A stretch of DNA of 13,107 nt, from positions 1 through 13,107 of the forward strand of contig JALRDM010000379.1 of NCBI GenBank assembly GCA_023262195.1, given 5' to 3'. The translations under genes were made by a program, and so were the position numbers. Source of the DNA: Salibacteraceae bacterium. Lineage in GTDB: Bacteria; Bacteroidota; Bacteroidia; Flavobacteriales_G; Salibacteraceae. The stretch's first letter is position 1; each line of letters begins with the position of its first letter. Below, piece after piece: positions 6,687 to 13,055 of the stretch. The notes beneath the pieces were generated by a model. The model had not been told where the DNA came from, did not search any database, and was given only the letters and a program-made list of their open reading frames with translations.

Positions 6687-8524
6687 TCCAACACCACATC
6701 AAAACCCATTCTGAACCAGCGTCCCGGCATGGGAGCGTTTCCTGCTTCGGTGTAGGTGGTATTCAATGCATTGAGCACGTCAAACCACACTCCATAGTTT
6801 TCCTTGGCATATCCCACGCGCGCATCGATTAACCAATAATCCACCAAGGTCTCGCGGTCGAGGTAACGCGCGGTAAACGAAAGTTTAAAATCGTTCAAAA
6901 AGCTCACCGAGGTTTGCCCCACCACTTGGTGATTGAGGTTGGTGAGTGCATACCGTGATATACTCGCATCGCTTGCCACACTTTCCATATCCAACCAAGT
7001 ATAGCCCACATTGGCTTGATCTAGTATAATCCATTCCGCGATCTTGTATTTAAGTCGCAGCGTATAATTAAACTCAACACCAAGTGTAGATACAGCTTCA
7101 TAATTCTGAGGCTGCCATGGCACGGTAACCGAATCTCGCACCCAGTCAATAAGATCGGTAGATTGTTGATTGAAGGCACTCAACTGAAAGAATTGATTCG
7201 CCACGTTGAGCTTCCCTCCTATTTCAAAATTGTTGGAGGTTTCTGGTTGGAGGTTAGGATTGCCAAGGTTGGTTGGCCCTACATAGTACAAATCCGTGAA
7301 TGTTGGCGTACGAAACGACTGACCCCATGAGGCAAAAGCCACAAGATCATCCATGATTTCATAGGTCAACTCAGCCGATGGAAGCACCTGCGTGCCAAAC
7401 GCATTCGATTGATTCAAATAAAGTCCCGTGTTCAACCCCAGCTTTTCATCCAACATCCAAAGCCTATTCTCAGCAAACACACCTGCATTGTTGCGCACCC
7501 ATTGCCCAAGATTATTGCTGTTGATGGCCTCCTGCCTAAATTCTAATCCAACACCAAAGGTTCCAATGGCGTAATTGTAAGCACCGTGGAGCTCTGCTCC
7601 TCTCACGTCCGTGCGGTGGTTATTTTGAAATATTTCGGGAGCATTTCGAAAGAGTGTGTAGGTATCGAAATTGGTTCGTTGATAAACATTGGCATTGAGC
7701 ATAAACGCCCCAAAACGCTTTTTATACTGCAGTGCGCCTAAGATGGTCTTCACTTCTTCTTCGCTGGTGGCATCAATCGGAAATGCATAAAATCCACTGG
7801 CTCCGAACCTGTTCTGCACAAAACTTCCAATCGCGCCTATCTCACCTACCTTGGTCTTGGTGGTTGATTGGTAAAAAACGCTGGTTTTGTTCAAATCGGT
7901 ATTGGGTCGATAGCCGGTGCTCTGCATATGATCCACGCCAACCATATGTCTGCTTTTCTTTGAACCAAGATGCACACCGCCACGGGTTTGAAAGCCACCA
8001 TAAAACGAGTTTGAAGGCATACTGCCATCCGCCTTTCCGAAGGTTCCGTGCACATCCACCTTGTTTGTCTCATTGGGTTCAGTGATGATGTTGATCACTC
8101 CATTAAACGCATTCAACCCGTATCGTGCTGCGGCTGGTCCTTTGATGATCTCAACCTGTTTGATGCTATTGAGGTCGATGCCTAAATTCATATTGTGGTG
8201 ACCGGTTTGCGGATCATTCACTTTCACGCCATTCAACAAGATCAAAGTCTGATCAAAAGAACCTCCACGAAGGCTTACATCGGCTTGCGCTCCCCACGGA
8301 CCGCGCTGCTTAAAATCGAGTCCGGCAACGTGTTGCAAGAGTTCATTCACGCTTTGCACAGGTAGCGCTTCAATTTGCTTTTTAGTAAGCACCTGCACAT
8401 TTCTACCCTCCTCCATTAGAGAGGTTTCAATGCGATTCCCTGAAATCAGCACTTCAGGAAGGCTATCGGTATCTTGGGCGTATAAAAAGTTAGGTATAAG
8501 AAAAACCAGTAGGAGTCTTTTCAT
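6683..8524 (-). CDS. TonB-dependent outer-membrane receptor, BtuB-like
   Basis: A 613-aa outer-membrane receptor, about the length of E. coli BtuB. Residues 1-16 form a signal peptide ending LYAQ. The plug domain (about 25-155) shows LPEVLISGNRIE, where a TonB box is expected, then VNELLQHVAGLD, QADVSLRGGSFDQTLILLNG, VEIIKGPAAARYG and GVINIIT, all standard TonB-receptor plug signatures. The remaining 450 residues are beta-barrel, ending in an alternating aromatic/hydrophobic strand (WFRMGFDVVLD) as expected for BAM-assembled proteins. It would import a ligand using TonB energy. The nearest familiar group is COG4206, but the substrate is not determinable: there is no SusD partner, no periplasmic or ABC transport genes, no N-terminal carboxypeptidase-like domain, and the 83-bp upstream gap is too short for a cobalamin riboswitch. 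Its stop overlaps the stop of the converging small membrane protein gene. Confidence 0.92.
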   Translation of the reverse strand: MKRLLLVFLIPNFLYAQDTDSLPEVLISGNRIETSLMEEGRNVQVLTKKQIEALPVQSVNELLQHVAGLDFKQRGPWGAQADVSLRGGSFDQTLILLNGVKVNDPQTGHHNMNLGIDLNSIKQVEIIKGPAAARYGLNAFNGVINIITEPNETNKVDVHGTFGKADGSMPSNSFYGGFQTRGGVHLGSKKSRHMVGVDHMQSTGYRPNTDLNKTSVFYQSTTKTKVGEIGAIGSFVQNRFGASGFYAFPIDATSEEEVKTILGALQYKKRFGAFMLNANVYQRTNFDTYTLFRNAPEIFQNNHRTDVRGAELHGAYNYAIGTFGVGLEFRQEAINSNNLGQWVRNNAGVFAENRLWMLDEKLGLNTGLYLNQSNAFGTQVLPSAELTYEIMDDLVAFASWGQSFRTPTFTDLYYVGPTNLGNPNLQPETSNNFEIGGKLNVANQFFQLSAFNQQSTDLIDWVRDSVTVPWQPQNYEAVSTLGVEFNYTLRLKYKIAEWIILDQANVGYTWLDMESVASDASISRYALTNLNHQVVGQTSVSFLNDFKLSFTARYLDRETLVDYWLIDARVGYAKENYGVWFDVLNALNTTYTEAGNAPMPGRWFRMGFDVVLD

Positions 8525-8543
8525 AGTTCGAACAAGTTGGCCG

Positions 8544-8551
8544 CGAATATA
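8544..8551 (-). promoter_or_regulatory. Candidate -7 element for the TonB receptor gene
   Basis: TATATTCG on the minus strand, followed by CGGCC, matches TAnnTTTG except for one base and ends 19 bp before the receptor ATG. No TTTG is seen 19 bp upstream. It suggests the receptor can be transcribed separately from the small gene at 8608-8769. Confidence 0.35.
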
Positions 8552-8607
8552 TTTTTATCGGAGACTTATACGTGCTCGAATCCATTCAAAACATTAAGAA
8601 GCCGGGT

Positions 8608-8769
8608 TTAGAGCGCCTCCATTTTCTTCAATAGATCATCGGCTTCTTTGTATTTCTTATCGCCTGCCGTTCGGTCGCGCTGCGATAATGCGTGAGCTTC
8701 TCTCATTAGAGACTCATACTTTTTCTGAAGCTTTTCTTTTTCCGAGGTTTTTTTGAATAATCCGAACAT
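8608..8769 (-). CDS. Lacal_2735 family (DUF6435-like) small protein
   Basis: A 53-aa ORF read by hand from the minus strand: ATG at 8769, TAA at 8608-8610. The sequence starts MFGLFKKTSEKEKLQKKYE and ends with LLKKMEAL. It is highly charged and probably two helices with coiled-coil character. Between them is the segment REAHALSQRDRTAGDKKY (24-41), which matches my memory of the Lacal_2735 family of Bacteroidota: a short protein with an MFGLFKK start, a KEAHKLS-like centre and a C-terminal Ala/Glu/Lys helix. The function of the family is unknown. The start is fixed by the conserved MFGLFKK. It lies upstream of and co-directional with the receptor gene, separated by 83 bp, so co-transcription is possible but not required. 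The family assignment is from memory and was not searched. Confidence 0.8.
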   Translation of the reverse strand: MFGLFKKTSEKEKLQKKYESLMREAHALSQRDRTAGDKKYKEADDLLKKMEAL

Positions 8770-8901
8770 GATCCATTGTTTTAGTAATGAAGAAACAAGC
8801 GTTTAGCACTTGTGTTCAGCCAACCTAAAATAGAGTCTAGTAAAGAAATCTTAACGGGGTGATGTGTTGATGGCAGGTCTTAATTTGGGTTATTTGCAGC
8901 A

Positions 8902-9585
8902 ATGGAAAGGCAAGACATTATCAGCATAACCATTGCAGGTATCCGCATAGATGAACCCATTGTGACGCTCACCGATCTCATGGTATCTGTGGCTTGCGTG
9001 ATCTTCTTTTGGAAACTTCACAAAAAGGAAAACGCCAATATTTCGGTGAAGCTTTTCAAGTGGTACTTCTTGAGTATGGGTGCTGCCACCTTCTTTGGAG
9101 GCATTTTTGGACACGCCTTTTTATACACGGCTGGCATGTATTTAAAACTCCCAGGATGGATTATCAGTATGTGCAGCATCATGTTGATTGAACGGGCCGT
9201 AATCAAACATGCAGGCATGATTTGGAGCGAAAAAGTGATTTCTGCATTATCCATTCTAAACATCATCGAATTGATTGTTTTCATGGGCCTTGCCATCTAC
9301 TACTTGGATTTTTTCTTCGTGGAATTCCACTCGGGTTACGGACTCATGTTTGTAGTGCTAGGGCTCGAAGGATACCTATATCTAAAGACCAAAAATGAAG
9401 CAAGCAAGAACATACTGTTCGGAATTGGCCTCGCTGCTATTGCGGCATTGGTTTTCATGAGTAAAGTTGACTTGCAGACGTGGTTTAATCATATTGCCAT
9501 TAGCCATGTCTTCATGACGGGAGCTGCTTTTTTCTTCTACCAGGGCGCCAGACGTATTGAGCTCAATGAGGGAGTTGGGAGATAG
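8902..9585 (+). CDS. Seven-helix membrane protein, DUF6962-like
   Basis: A 227-aa integral membrane protein with about seven predicted helices (roughly 20-38, 51-75, 84-102, 113-133, 143-161, 170-186 and 195-213). Residues that look functional rather than structural are TD at 24-25 entering helix 1, GGIFGH with H71 in helix 2, and FNHIAISH in helix 7 (H197 and H202, spaced H-x4-H). This arrangement, with TD near the start, GGxxxHxF in helix 2 and NH-x4-H late, fits DUF6962 as I remember it. The paired histidines recall the CREST hydrolases (alkaline ceramidases and PAQR receptors), but that is speculation. It is divergent from the Lacal_2735-like gene over 132 bp in which I see no clear structure except start-proximal TATTTG (8891-8896). 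The reading frame ends at the beginning of a heptamer-repeat tract, and the last codons are themselves repeat-like. Confidence 0.75.
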   Translation: MERQDIISITIAGIRIDEPIVTLTDLMVSVACVIFFWKLHKKENANISVKLFKWYFLSMGAATFFGGIFGHAFLYTAGMYLKLPGWIISMCSIMLIERAVIKHAGMIWSEKVISALSILNIIELIVFMGLAIYYLDFFFVEFHSGYGLMFVVLGLEGYLYLKTKNEASKNILFGIGLAAIAALVFMSKVDLQTWFNHIAISHVFMTGAAFFFYQGARRIELNEGVGR

Positions 9586-9758
9586 TGAGGAGTGAAGAGT
9601 GAAGAGTGAAAAGGCACTAGATATTAGGCTCTAGGTATTAGGCTCAATACTGATAAAGGATAGCTGATAACTGTAGAAAGACGGAAAGACTGCCGACTAT
9701 CGACTACTGACTATCGACTACTTACAATTAGCTATCAACTAACAGTCAACAGCTTTAC
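9586..9758. repeat. Degenerate tandem heptamer tract (several 7-bp families)
   Basis: Nearly the whole 182-bp gap between the membrane-protein gene and cdaA can be cut into 7-bp units. From 9586: TGAGGAG, TGAAGAG, TGAAGAG, TGAA. From 9617, in one continuous register: CTAGATA, TTAGGCT, CTAGGTA, TTAGGCT, CAATACT, GATAAAG, GATAGCT, GATAACT, GTAGAAA, GACGGAA. After one extra A at 9687: GACTGCC, GACTATC, GACTACT, GACTATC, GACTACT (to 9722). After one more extra base: GCTATCA, ACTAACA, GTCAACA, GCTTTAC. The unit sequence changes along the tract while the period stays at seven. There is no ORF, no hairpin strong enough to be a terminator, and no transposase. Confidence 0.85.
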
Positions 9759-9763
9759 ATTCG
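9756..9763 (+). promoter_or_regulatory. Candidate -7 element immediately before cdaA
   Basis: TACATTCG, followed by CAGC and then the ATG at 9768, matches TAnnTTTG with one substitution. Only four bases separate it from the start codon, so transcription from here would give a leaderless or nearly leaderless mRNA. It sits at the end of the heptamer tract, whose last unit overlaps it. Confidence 0.4.
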
Positions 9764-9767
9764 CAGC

Positions 9768-10577
9768 ATGGGTAGCATTGATCTTTTCGGATTTCTCCCG
9801 TTTGGTATTCTCGACCTGATAGACATTCTGCTGGTGGCCTTTTTGCTTTATAAGCTCTATGAGCTCGTGCGCGGCACCATTGCAATTCGCATCTTTTTTG
9901 GCGTACTTTCCTTCTACTTAATCTGGCTGCTGGTCACTGCATTGCGCATGGAATTGATGAGTCAAATATTTCGGCAATTCATCAACGTTGGAGTCATCGC
10001 ACTCATCATTGTTTTTCAGCAAGAGATCAGAAGATTTCTCTTGGCCATTGGCAACAGCACATTTATCCAGAATCTAGGCGCAACAGGTGGACTTTGGAAA
10101 TGGCTTGGAAAGGAAACCAAGGGTAAAATATCCACCAATATTCATGCACTTAGTGAGGCGGTGTATAATTTATCGAAGACAAAAACAGGTGCCCTCATTG
10201 TTATACAACGAAGTGCCGACATCCAATCGATTGTTGACACGGGAAAAAAAATGAATGCCGATATGAGTGCTCCGCTAATTGAAAGCATATTTTTTAAAAA
10301 CAGCCCACTGCATGATGGAGCATTGATAATTCAAAACAACAAACTAAGAGCTGCTTCTTGCAGACTCCCACTATCGAATAGCGAGCGGATGCCGAAAACC
10401 TATGGAATGCGCCACAGAGCCGCATTGGGTGTTTCAGAAGAGTCTGACGCAGTGACCATTGTGGTAAGCGAAGAGACTGGTGAGATCACACTTGTGGTCG
10501 GTGGTCAATTCTCCGCAAAACCAGACCATCTGAAATTTAAAGAGAGCCTTCAGGGGCTTTTGTCTGAACCTATCTAG
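9768..10577 (+). CDS. cdaA: Diadenylate cyclase CdaA (c-di-AMP synthase)
   Basis: A 269-aa membrane-anchored enzyme that condenses two ATP into cyclic di-AMP, a second messenger for potassium and osmotic homeostasis and the cell wall. Three N-terminal helices (about 13-30, 38-58 and 72-85) precede the DisA_N catalytic domain (about 120-265). Both signature motifs are intact: DGA in PLHDGALII (183-185) and RHR in MRHRAALG (215-217). GALIVIQR (141-148) is also typical of the family. The length matches CdaA of Firmicutes and Bacteroidota. No CdaR regulator, glmM or folP gene is adjacent; folP is, to my recollection, a frequent neighbour in Bacteroidota. The first ATG after the heptamer tract gives the expected N-terminus, and no other in-frame Met occurs before residue 61. 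The gene ends one base before the stop of the converging TPR lipoprotein gene. Confidence 0.95.
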   Translation: MGSIDLFGFLPFGILDLIDILLVAFLLYKLYELVRGTIAIRIFFGVLSFYLIWLLVTALRMELMSQIFRQFINVGVIALIIVFQQEIRRFLLAIGNSTFIQNLGATGGLWKWLGKETKGKISTNIHALSEAVYNLSKTKTGALIVIQRSADIQSIVDTGKKMNADMSAPLIESIFFKNSPLHDGALIIQNNKLRAASCRLPLSNSERMPKTYGMRHRAALGVSEESDAVTIVVSEETGEITLVVGGQFSAKPDHLKFKESLQGLLSEPI

Positions 10578-10578
10578 A

Positions 10579-11142
10579 TTAAGATTCAGGAGTGGCGTTC
10601 ATCTGCTCAAACTTCTGCAGCAATTCCTCTTCGGTTAGAGTCAGGTTTTCGATGGCCGCTTTGGCATCGTTTGCCAATTTATGGTTGGGAAACCGGTCGC
10701 GTAGTGCTTCGTAAGCCTTTACTGCATTGGCATGATTATCTAGGTGTGCTTCGTAAACAAATCCTTTGAACAGCATGATCTCAGGGAGCTTTTCAAAATC
10801 TTGATGATCTTCAATCAGCTTGTCTATAAATCGGATTGAGGCATCAAAATTTCCTACCCCTACGCTCAAGTCTGCCGCTTTGTATAAATAACTTGCCGAA
10901 TTAGAATCGCTTGGGTTGGAGTTGATGTACATCTGGTATTGTTGAATGAGTCTCTTCGCTTTGTTTGTATTCAATTGGCTAACACGCTTTCCTTTAACTA
11001 GATCTTTTTCCAACTCAGCGATGTTTTCTCGCATCATCTCAGGGGTTAACGTTTTTCCATCCTCGTCTCGCTCTGTCTGTTCAATCGTTTGACCGCAACT
11101 CACCAACAGGCCAATCATCATTATCGCAGCTATCGTTCTCAT
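10579..11142 (-). CDS. TPR-type lipoprotein
   Basis: A 187-aa exported protein. The N-terminus IGLLVSCG carries a lipobox with the modified cysteine at C16, so it is likely anchored in the inner or outer membrane. The mature part is all-helical with tetratricopeptide-like pairs: ASYLYKAADLSVGVGNFDAS (83-102), EIMLFKGFVYEAHLDN (121-136) and AVKAYEALRDRFPNHKLANDA (140-160). The last segment resembles the repeats of BamD/YbgF-like proteins, but the protein is shorter than BamD and I would not assign that role. It probably scaffolds an envelope protein complex (inference). The start overlaps the stop of def as ATGA (11139-11142), so it is translationally coupled and in the ruvX-def operon. There is a single base between its stop and that of cdaA. 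Confidence 0.87.
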   Translation of the reverse strand: MRTIAAIMMIGLLVSCGQTIEQTERDEDGKTLTPEMMRENIAELEKDLVKGKRVSQLNTNKAKRLIQQYQMYINSNPSDSNSASYLYKAADLSVGVGNFDASIRFIDKLIEDHQDFEKLPEIMLFKGFVYEAHLDNHANAVKAYEALRDRFPNHKLANDAKAAIENLTLTEEELLQKFEQMNATPES

Positions 11143-11732
11143 CTTTTTGGAAACTTCATTTTGTATTGAACATTGGTTTTGCCTCTAGAAATATCGTTGA
11201 GGCGCTTCTTTAGAAATTGCTTTCTCAAAGGATTAAGGTGGTCTGTAAATAGAATTCCTTCTATATGATCGTATTCATGCTGGATTACACGTGCAGCCAG
11301 CCCTGTATAAGTCTCTTCTTTCAGTTCAAAGTTTTCATCATAATATTCGATCACCAAATCACGCTGCCGCATCACATCTTCATTGATACCTGGAATGCTC
11401 AAACAACCTTCGTTAAACGGCCATTTGTCACCCGATTCTTCTAAAATAATCGGATTGATGAATACTTTTTTCAAATTGCTCAACTGCGCTCTCTCTTCTT
11501 CGGTCAGGAAATCATCCTCATCATCGCCTCGTTCGGAAAACGGAGCTGTATCAACAATAAAAACTCGAATGCTTTTTGCAATTTGAGGTGCAGCTAGCCC
11601 TACTCCATTTGCATTATACATGGTTTCAAACATGTCTTCAATCAAGTCTTTCAGGCCTGGGTAATCAGATTTGATTTCCTCGGCTTCTTTCTTGAGTATC
11701 GGGTCTCCGTATGCTACGATGGGTAAAATCAT
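11139..11732 (-). CDS. def: Peptide deformylase
   Basis: This 197-aa cytoplasmic metalloenzyme removes the formyl group from the initiator methionine of nascent proteins. All three family motifs are intact: GVGLAAPQ (43-50), EGCLS (108-112) with metal ligand C110, and QHEYDH (151-156) with metal ligands H152 and H156 and catalytic E153. An acidic insertion at about 66-82 (RGDDEDDFLTEEER) between the first two motifs is typical of Bacteroidota deformylases and accounts for the extra length over E. coli Def (169 aa). The gene starts two bases after the ruvX stop and overlaps the TPR lipoprotein start by four bases, forming a tight three-gene operon. No fmt is nearby. Confidence 0.96.
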   Translation of the reverse strand: MILPIVAYGDPILKKEAEEIKSDYPGLKDLIEDMFETMYNANGVGLAAPQIAKSIRVFIVDTAPFSERGDDEDDFLTEEERAQLSNLKKVFINPIILEESGDKWPFNEGCLSIPGINEDVMRQRDLVIEYYDENFELKEETYTGLAARVIQHEYDHIEGILFTDHLNPLRKQFLKKRLNDISRGKTNVQYKMKFPKR

Positions 11733-11734
11733 GC

Positions 11735-12148
11735 TTAACTCTTCTGATTTAAATACTCCTGCAAAATTAACGTTGCGCTGATCTTATCTATGTTTCCCTT
11801 TTTGCTGCGCTCCTTTTTAGAAACACCCGAGCCAATGAGTGTGTCCAAAGCGATTTTACTGGTGAAGCGTTCGTCAAAACGCTCAATTTGCTTTGAAGGA
11901 AAAACCTTGCTAAGCTCTGTGATCAGTATTTTAATATTCTGTTCGATTTCTGAATGCTCACCGTTTAGTCGTCTCGGCTCTCCTATAACAATTGTATCAA
12001 ACCCTTGGTTCCCATCAATCTGCTTCATGGCAACCAATAGTACTTTAGAATCTACCGTTTCCAATCCGTTCGCAATCATACCGAGCGGGTCGCTTATTGC
12101 AAGTCCTGTTCGCTTCAATCCAAAGTCAATTGCCAAAACCCTAGCCAT
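11735..12148 (-). CDS. ruvX: RuvX/YqgF-type Holliday junction resolvase (pre-16S rRNA nuclease family)
   Basis: A 137-aa RNase H-fold protein of the YqgF family, an essential nuclease linked to 16S rRNA 5'-end maturation and proposed as an alternative Holliday junction resolvase. Family motifs are present in order: IDFGLKRTGLAIS (7-19) with D8, VIGEPRRLNG (54-63), FDERFTS (91-97) with E93, and a C-terminal NIDKISATLILQEYL (119-133) with D121. The three acidic residues form the expected metal-binding set. The start MARVLAIDFG is the usual N-terminus, and a TAATTTCG element lies only four bases upstream, suggesting a leaderless transcript. It heads the operon with def and the TPR lipoprotein and diverges from dapD over 79 bp. 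Confidence 0.94.
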   Translation of the reverse strand: MARVLAIDFGLKRTGLAISDPLGMIANGLETVDSKVLLVAMKQIDGNQGFDTIVIGEPRRLNGEHSEIEQNIKILITELSKVFPSKQIERFDERFTSKIALDTLIGSGVSKKERSKKGNIDKISATLILQEYLNQKS

Positions 12149-12152
12149 TTCG

Positions 12153-12160
12153 CGAAATTA
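12153..12160 (-). promoter_or_regulatory. Candidate -7 element for the ruvX operon
   Basis: TAATTTCG on the minus strand, one base off TAnnTTTG, ends four bases before the ruvX ATG at 12148. A TTGG (12185-12182) lies about 21 bp upstream, slightly beyond the usual -33 spacing. If used, the mRNA would begin at or within a few bases of the start codon. Confidence 0.38.
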
Positions 12161-12196
12161 CAGTTTCAGTCATCCACAGAACCAACACACATACCT

Positions 12197-12204
12197 TACT
12201 TTTG
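12197..12204 (+). promoter_or_regulatory. Candidate -7 element for dapD
   Basis: TACTTTTG is an exact match to the Bacteroidota -7 consensus TAnnTTTG and ends 23 bp before the dapD ATG. No TTTG is found 19 bp upstream of it. The segment between the element and the ATG is purine/A-rich, as often seen before Bacteroidota start codons. Confidence 0.45.
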
Positions 12205-12227
12205 GAAAGGAAAAATCAAGCATTTTA

Positions 12228-13055
12228 ATGGCAAAATCTAGGCAAGAATTGGAGGTATTGATCAACCAAGTTTGGGAAGATCGAGACTTATTAGAATCGA
12301 AAGATCATGTTGACGCTATCGAACAATGCATCGAGAAAATTGATGGAGGAAACCTACGTTGTGCTGAGCCAACCCAGGGTGGTTGGGTTGTAAACGACTG
12401 GGTGAAGAAAGGTGTGATTCTCTATTTCCCCATTCGTAAAATGGAGCGTATAGAGGTTGGACCATTTGAATTCCATGATAAAATGGCACTCAAAACCGAT
12501 TACGACAAAAAAGGTATACGAGTGGTGCCGCACGCTGTAGCGCGCTATGGTGCTTACATTTCTAAGGGAGTGGTGATGATGCCCTCTTATGTGAATATTG
12601 GCGCATACGTAGATGAAGGAACTATGGTCGACACTTGGGCTACCGTTGGAAGCTGCGCTCAGATTGGAAAAAACGTGCACCTCAGCGGTGGTGTGGGTAT
12701 CGGTGGTGTATTAGAACCCGTACAAGCTGCTCCCGTAATTATTGAAGACAATTGTTTTATTGGGTCGCGATGCATTGTGGTGGAGGGCGTGCATGTGGAA
12801 AGCGAAGCCGTATTGGGTGCGAATGTGGTACTCACTAAAAGCACCAAGATTATAGACGTATCGGGTGATGAGCCCAAGGAGTATCGTGGTCGCGTTCCAG
12901 CTAGGTCGGTGGTGATCCCTGGCAGCATACCCAAAGAGTTTGCTGCAGGTACTTATCAAGTTCCTTGTGCGTTAATCATCGGTCAGCGCAAGCCAAGCAC
13001 TGATAAGAAGACTTCCCTGAATGACGTTCTTCGAGATTTTCAAGTGGCTGTTTGA
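12228..13055 (+). CDS. dapD: 2,3,4,5-tetrahydropyridine-2,6-dicarboxylate N-succinyltransferase
   Basis: A 275-aa cytoplasmic acyltransferase that transfers succinyl from succinyl-CoA to tetrahydrodipicolinate, in the succinylase branch leading to meso-diaminopimelate and lysine. The length matches E. coli DapD (274 aa). The N-terminal helical domain (1-95) includes RCAEPTQGGWVVNDWVKK (44-61) and VGPFEFHDK (77-85). The left-handed beta-helix of hexapeptide repeats (about 100-235) includes MPSYVNIGAYVDEGTMVD (118-135), VGSCAQIGKNVHLSGGVGIG (140-159) and GSRCIVVEG (179-187). The C-terminus holds PSTDKKTSLND (256-266). The family would form a trimer. The frame is open upstream to 11790 through sequence antisense to ruvX, but the conserved domain begins just after ATG 12228, which also follows the promoter element, so I chose that start. 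The stop overlaps the start of the next gene. Confidence 0.96.
   Translation: MAKSRQELEVLINQVWEDRDLLESKDHVDAIEQCIEKIDGGNLRCAEPTQGGWVVNDWVKKGVILYFPIRKMERIEVGPFEFHDKMALKTDYDKKGIRVVPHAVARYGAYISKGVVMMPSYVNIGAYVDEGTMVDTWATVGSCAQIGKNVHLSGGVGIGGVLEPVQAAPVIIEDNCFIGSRCIVVEGVHVESEAVLGANVVLTKSTKIIDVSGDEPKEYRGRVPARSVVIPGSIPKEFAAGTYQVPCALIIGQRKPSTDKKTSLNDVLRDFQVAV

Noticed and set aside
7732..8085. Plus-strand ORF of 117 codons inside the receptor gene
   Set aside because: Rich in Trp, Arg and His in the manner of an antisense frame; the receptor on the other strand has full plug motifs there.
8525..8607. Cobalamin or other riboswitch before the BtuB-like receptor
   Set aside because: The gap is 83 bp, too short for a cobalamin aptamer, and I see no B12-box-like sequence.
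8795..8813. Imperfect stem-loop (ACAAG ... CTTGT) in the 8770-8901 gap
   Set aside because: Only five paired bases plus one beyond a mismatch, and no T-tract on either side, so not supported as a terminator or regulator.
9586..9758. CRISPR array or attachment site in the repeat tract
   Set aside because: Units are 7 bp without spacers, no cas genes, integrase or tRNA are present.
11790..12227. Extension of the dapD frame 146 codons upstream
   Set aside because: The extra sequence is antisense to ruvX, which has full family motifs, and the DapD domain begins just after ATG 12228.
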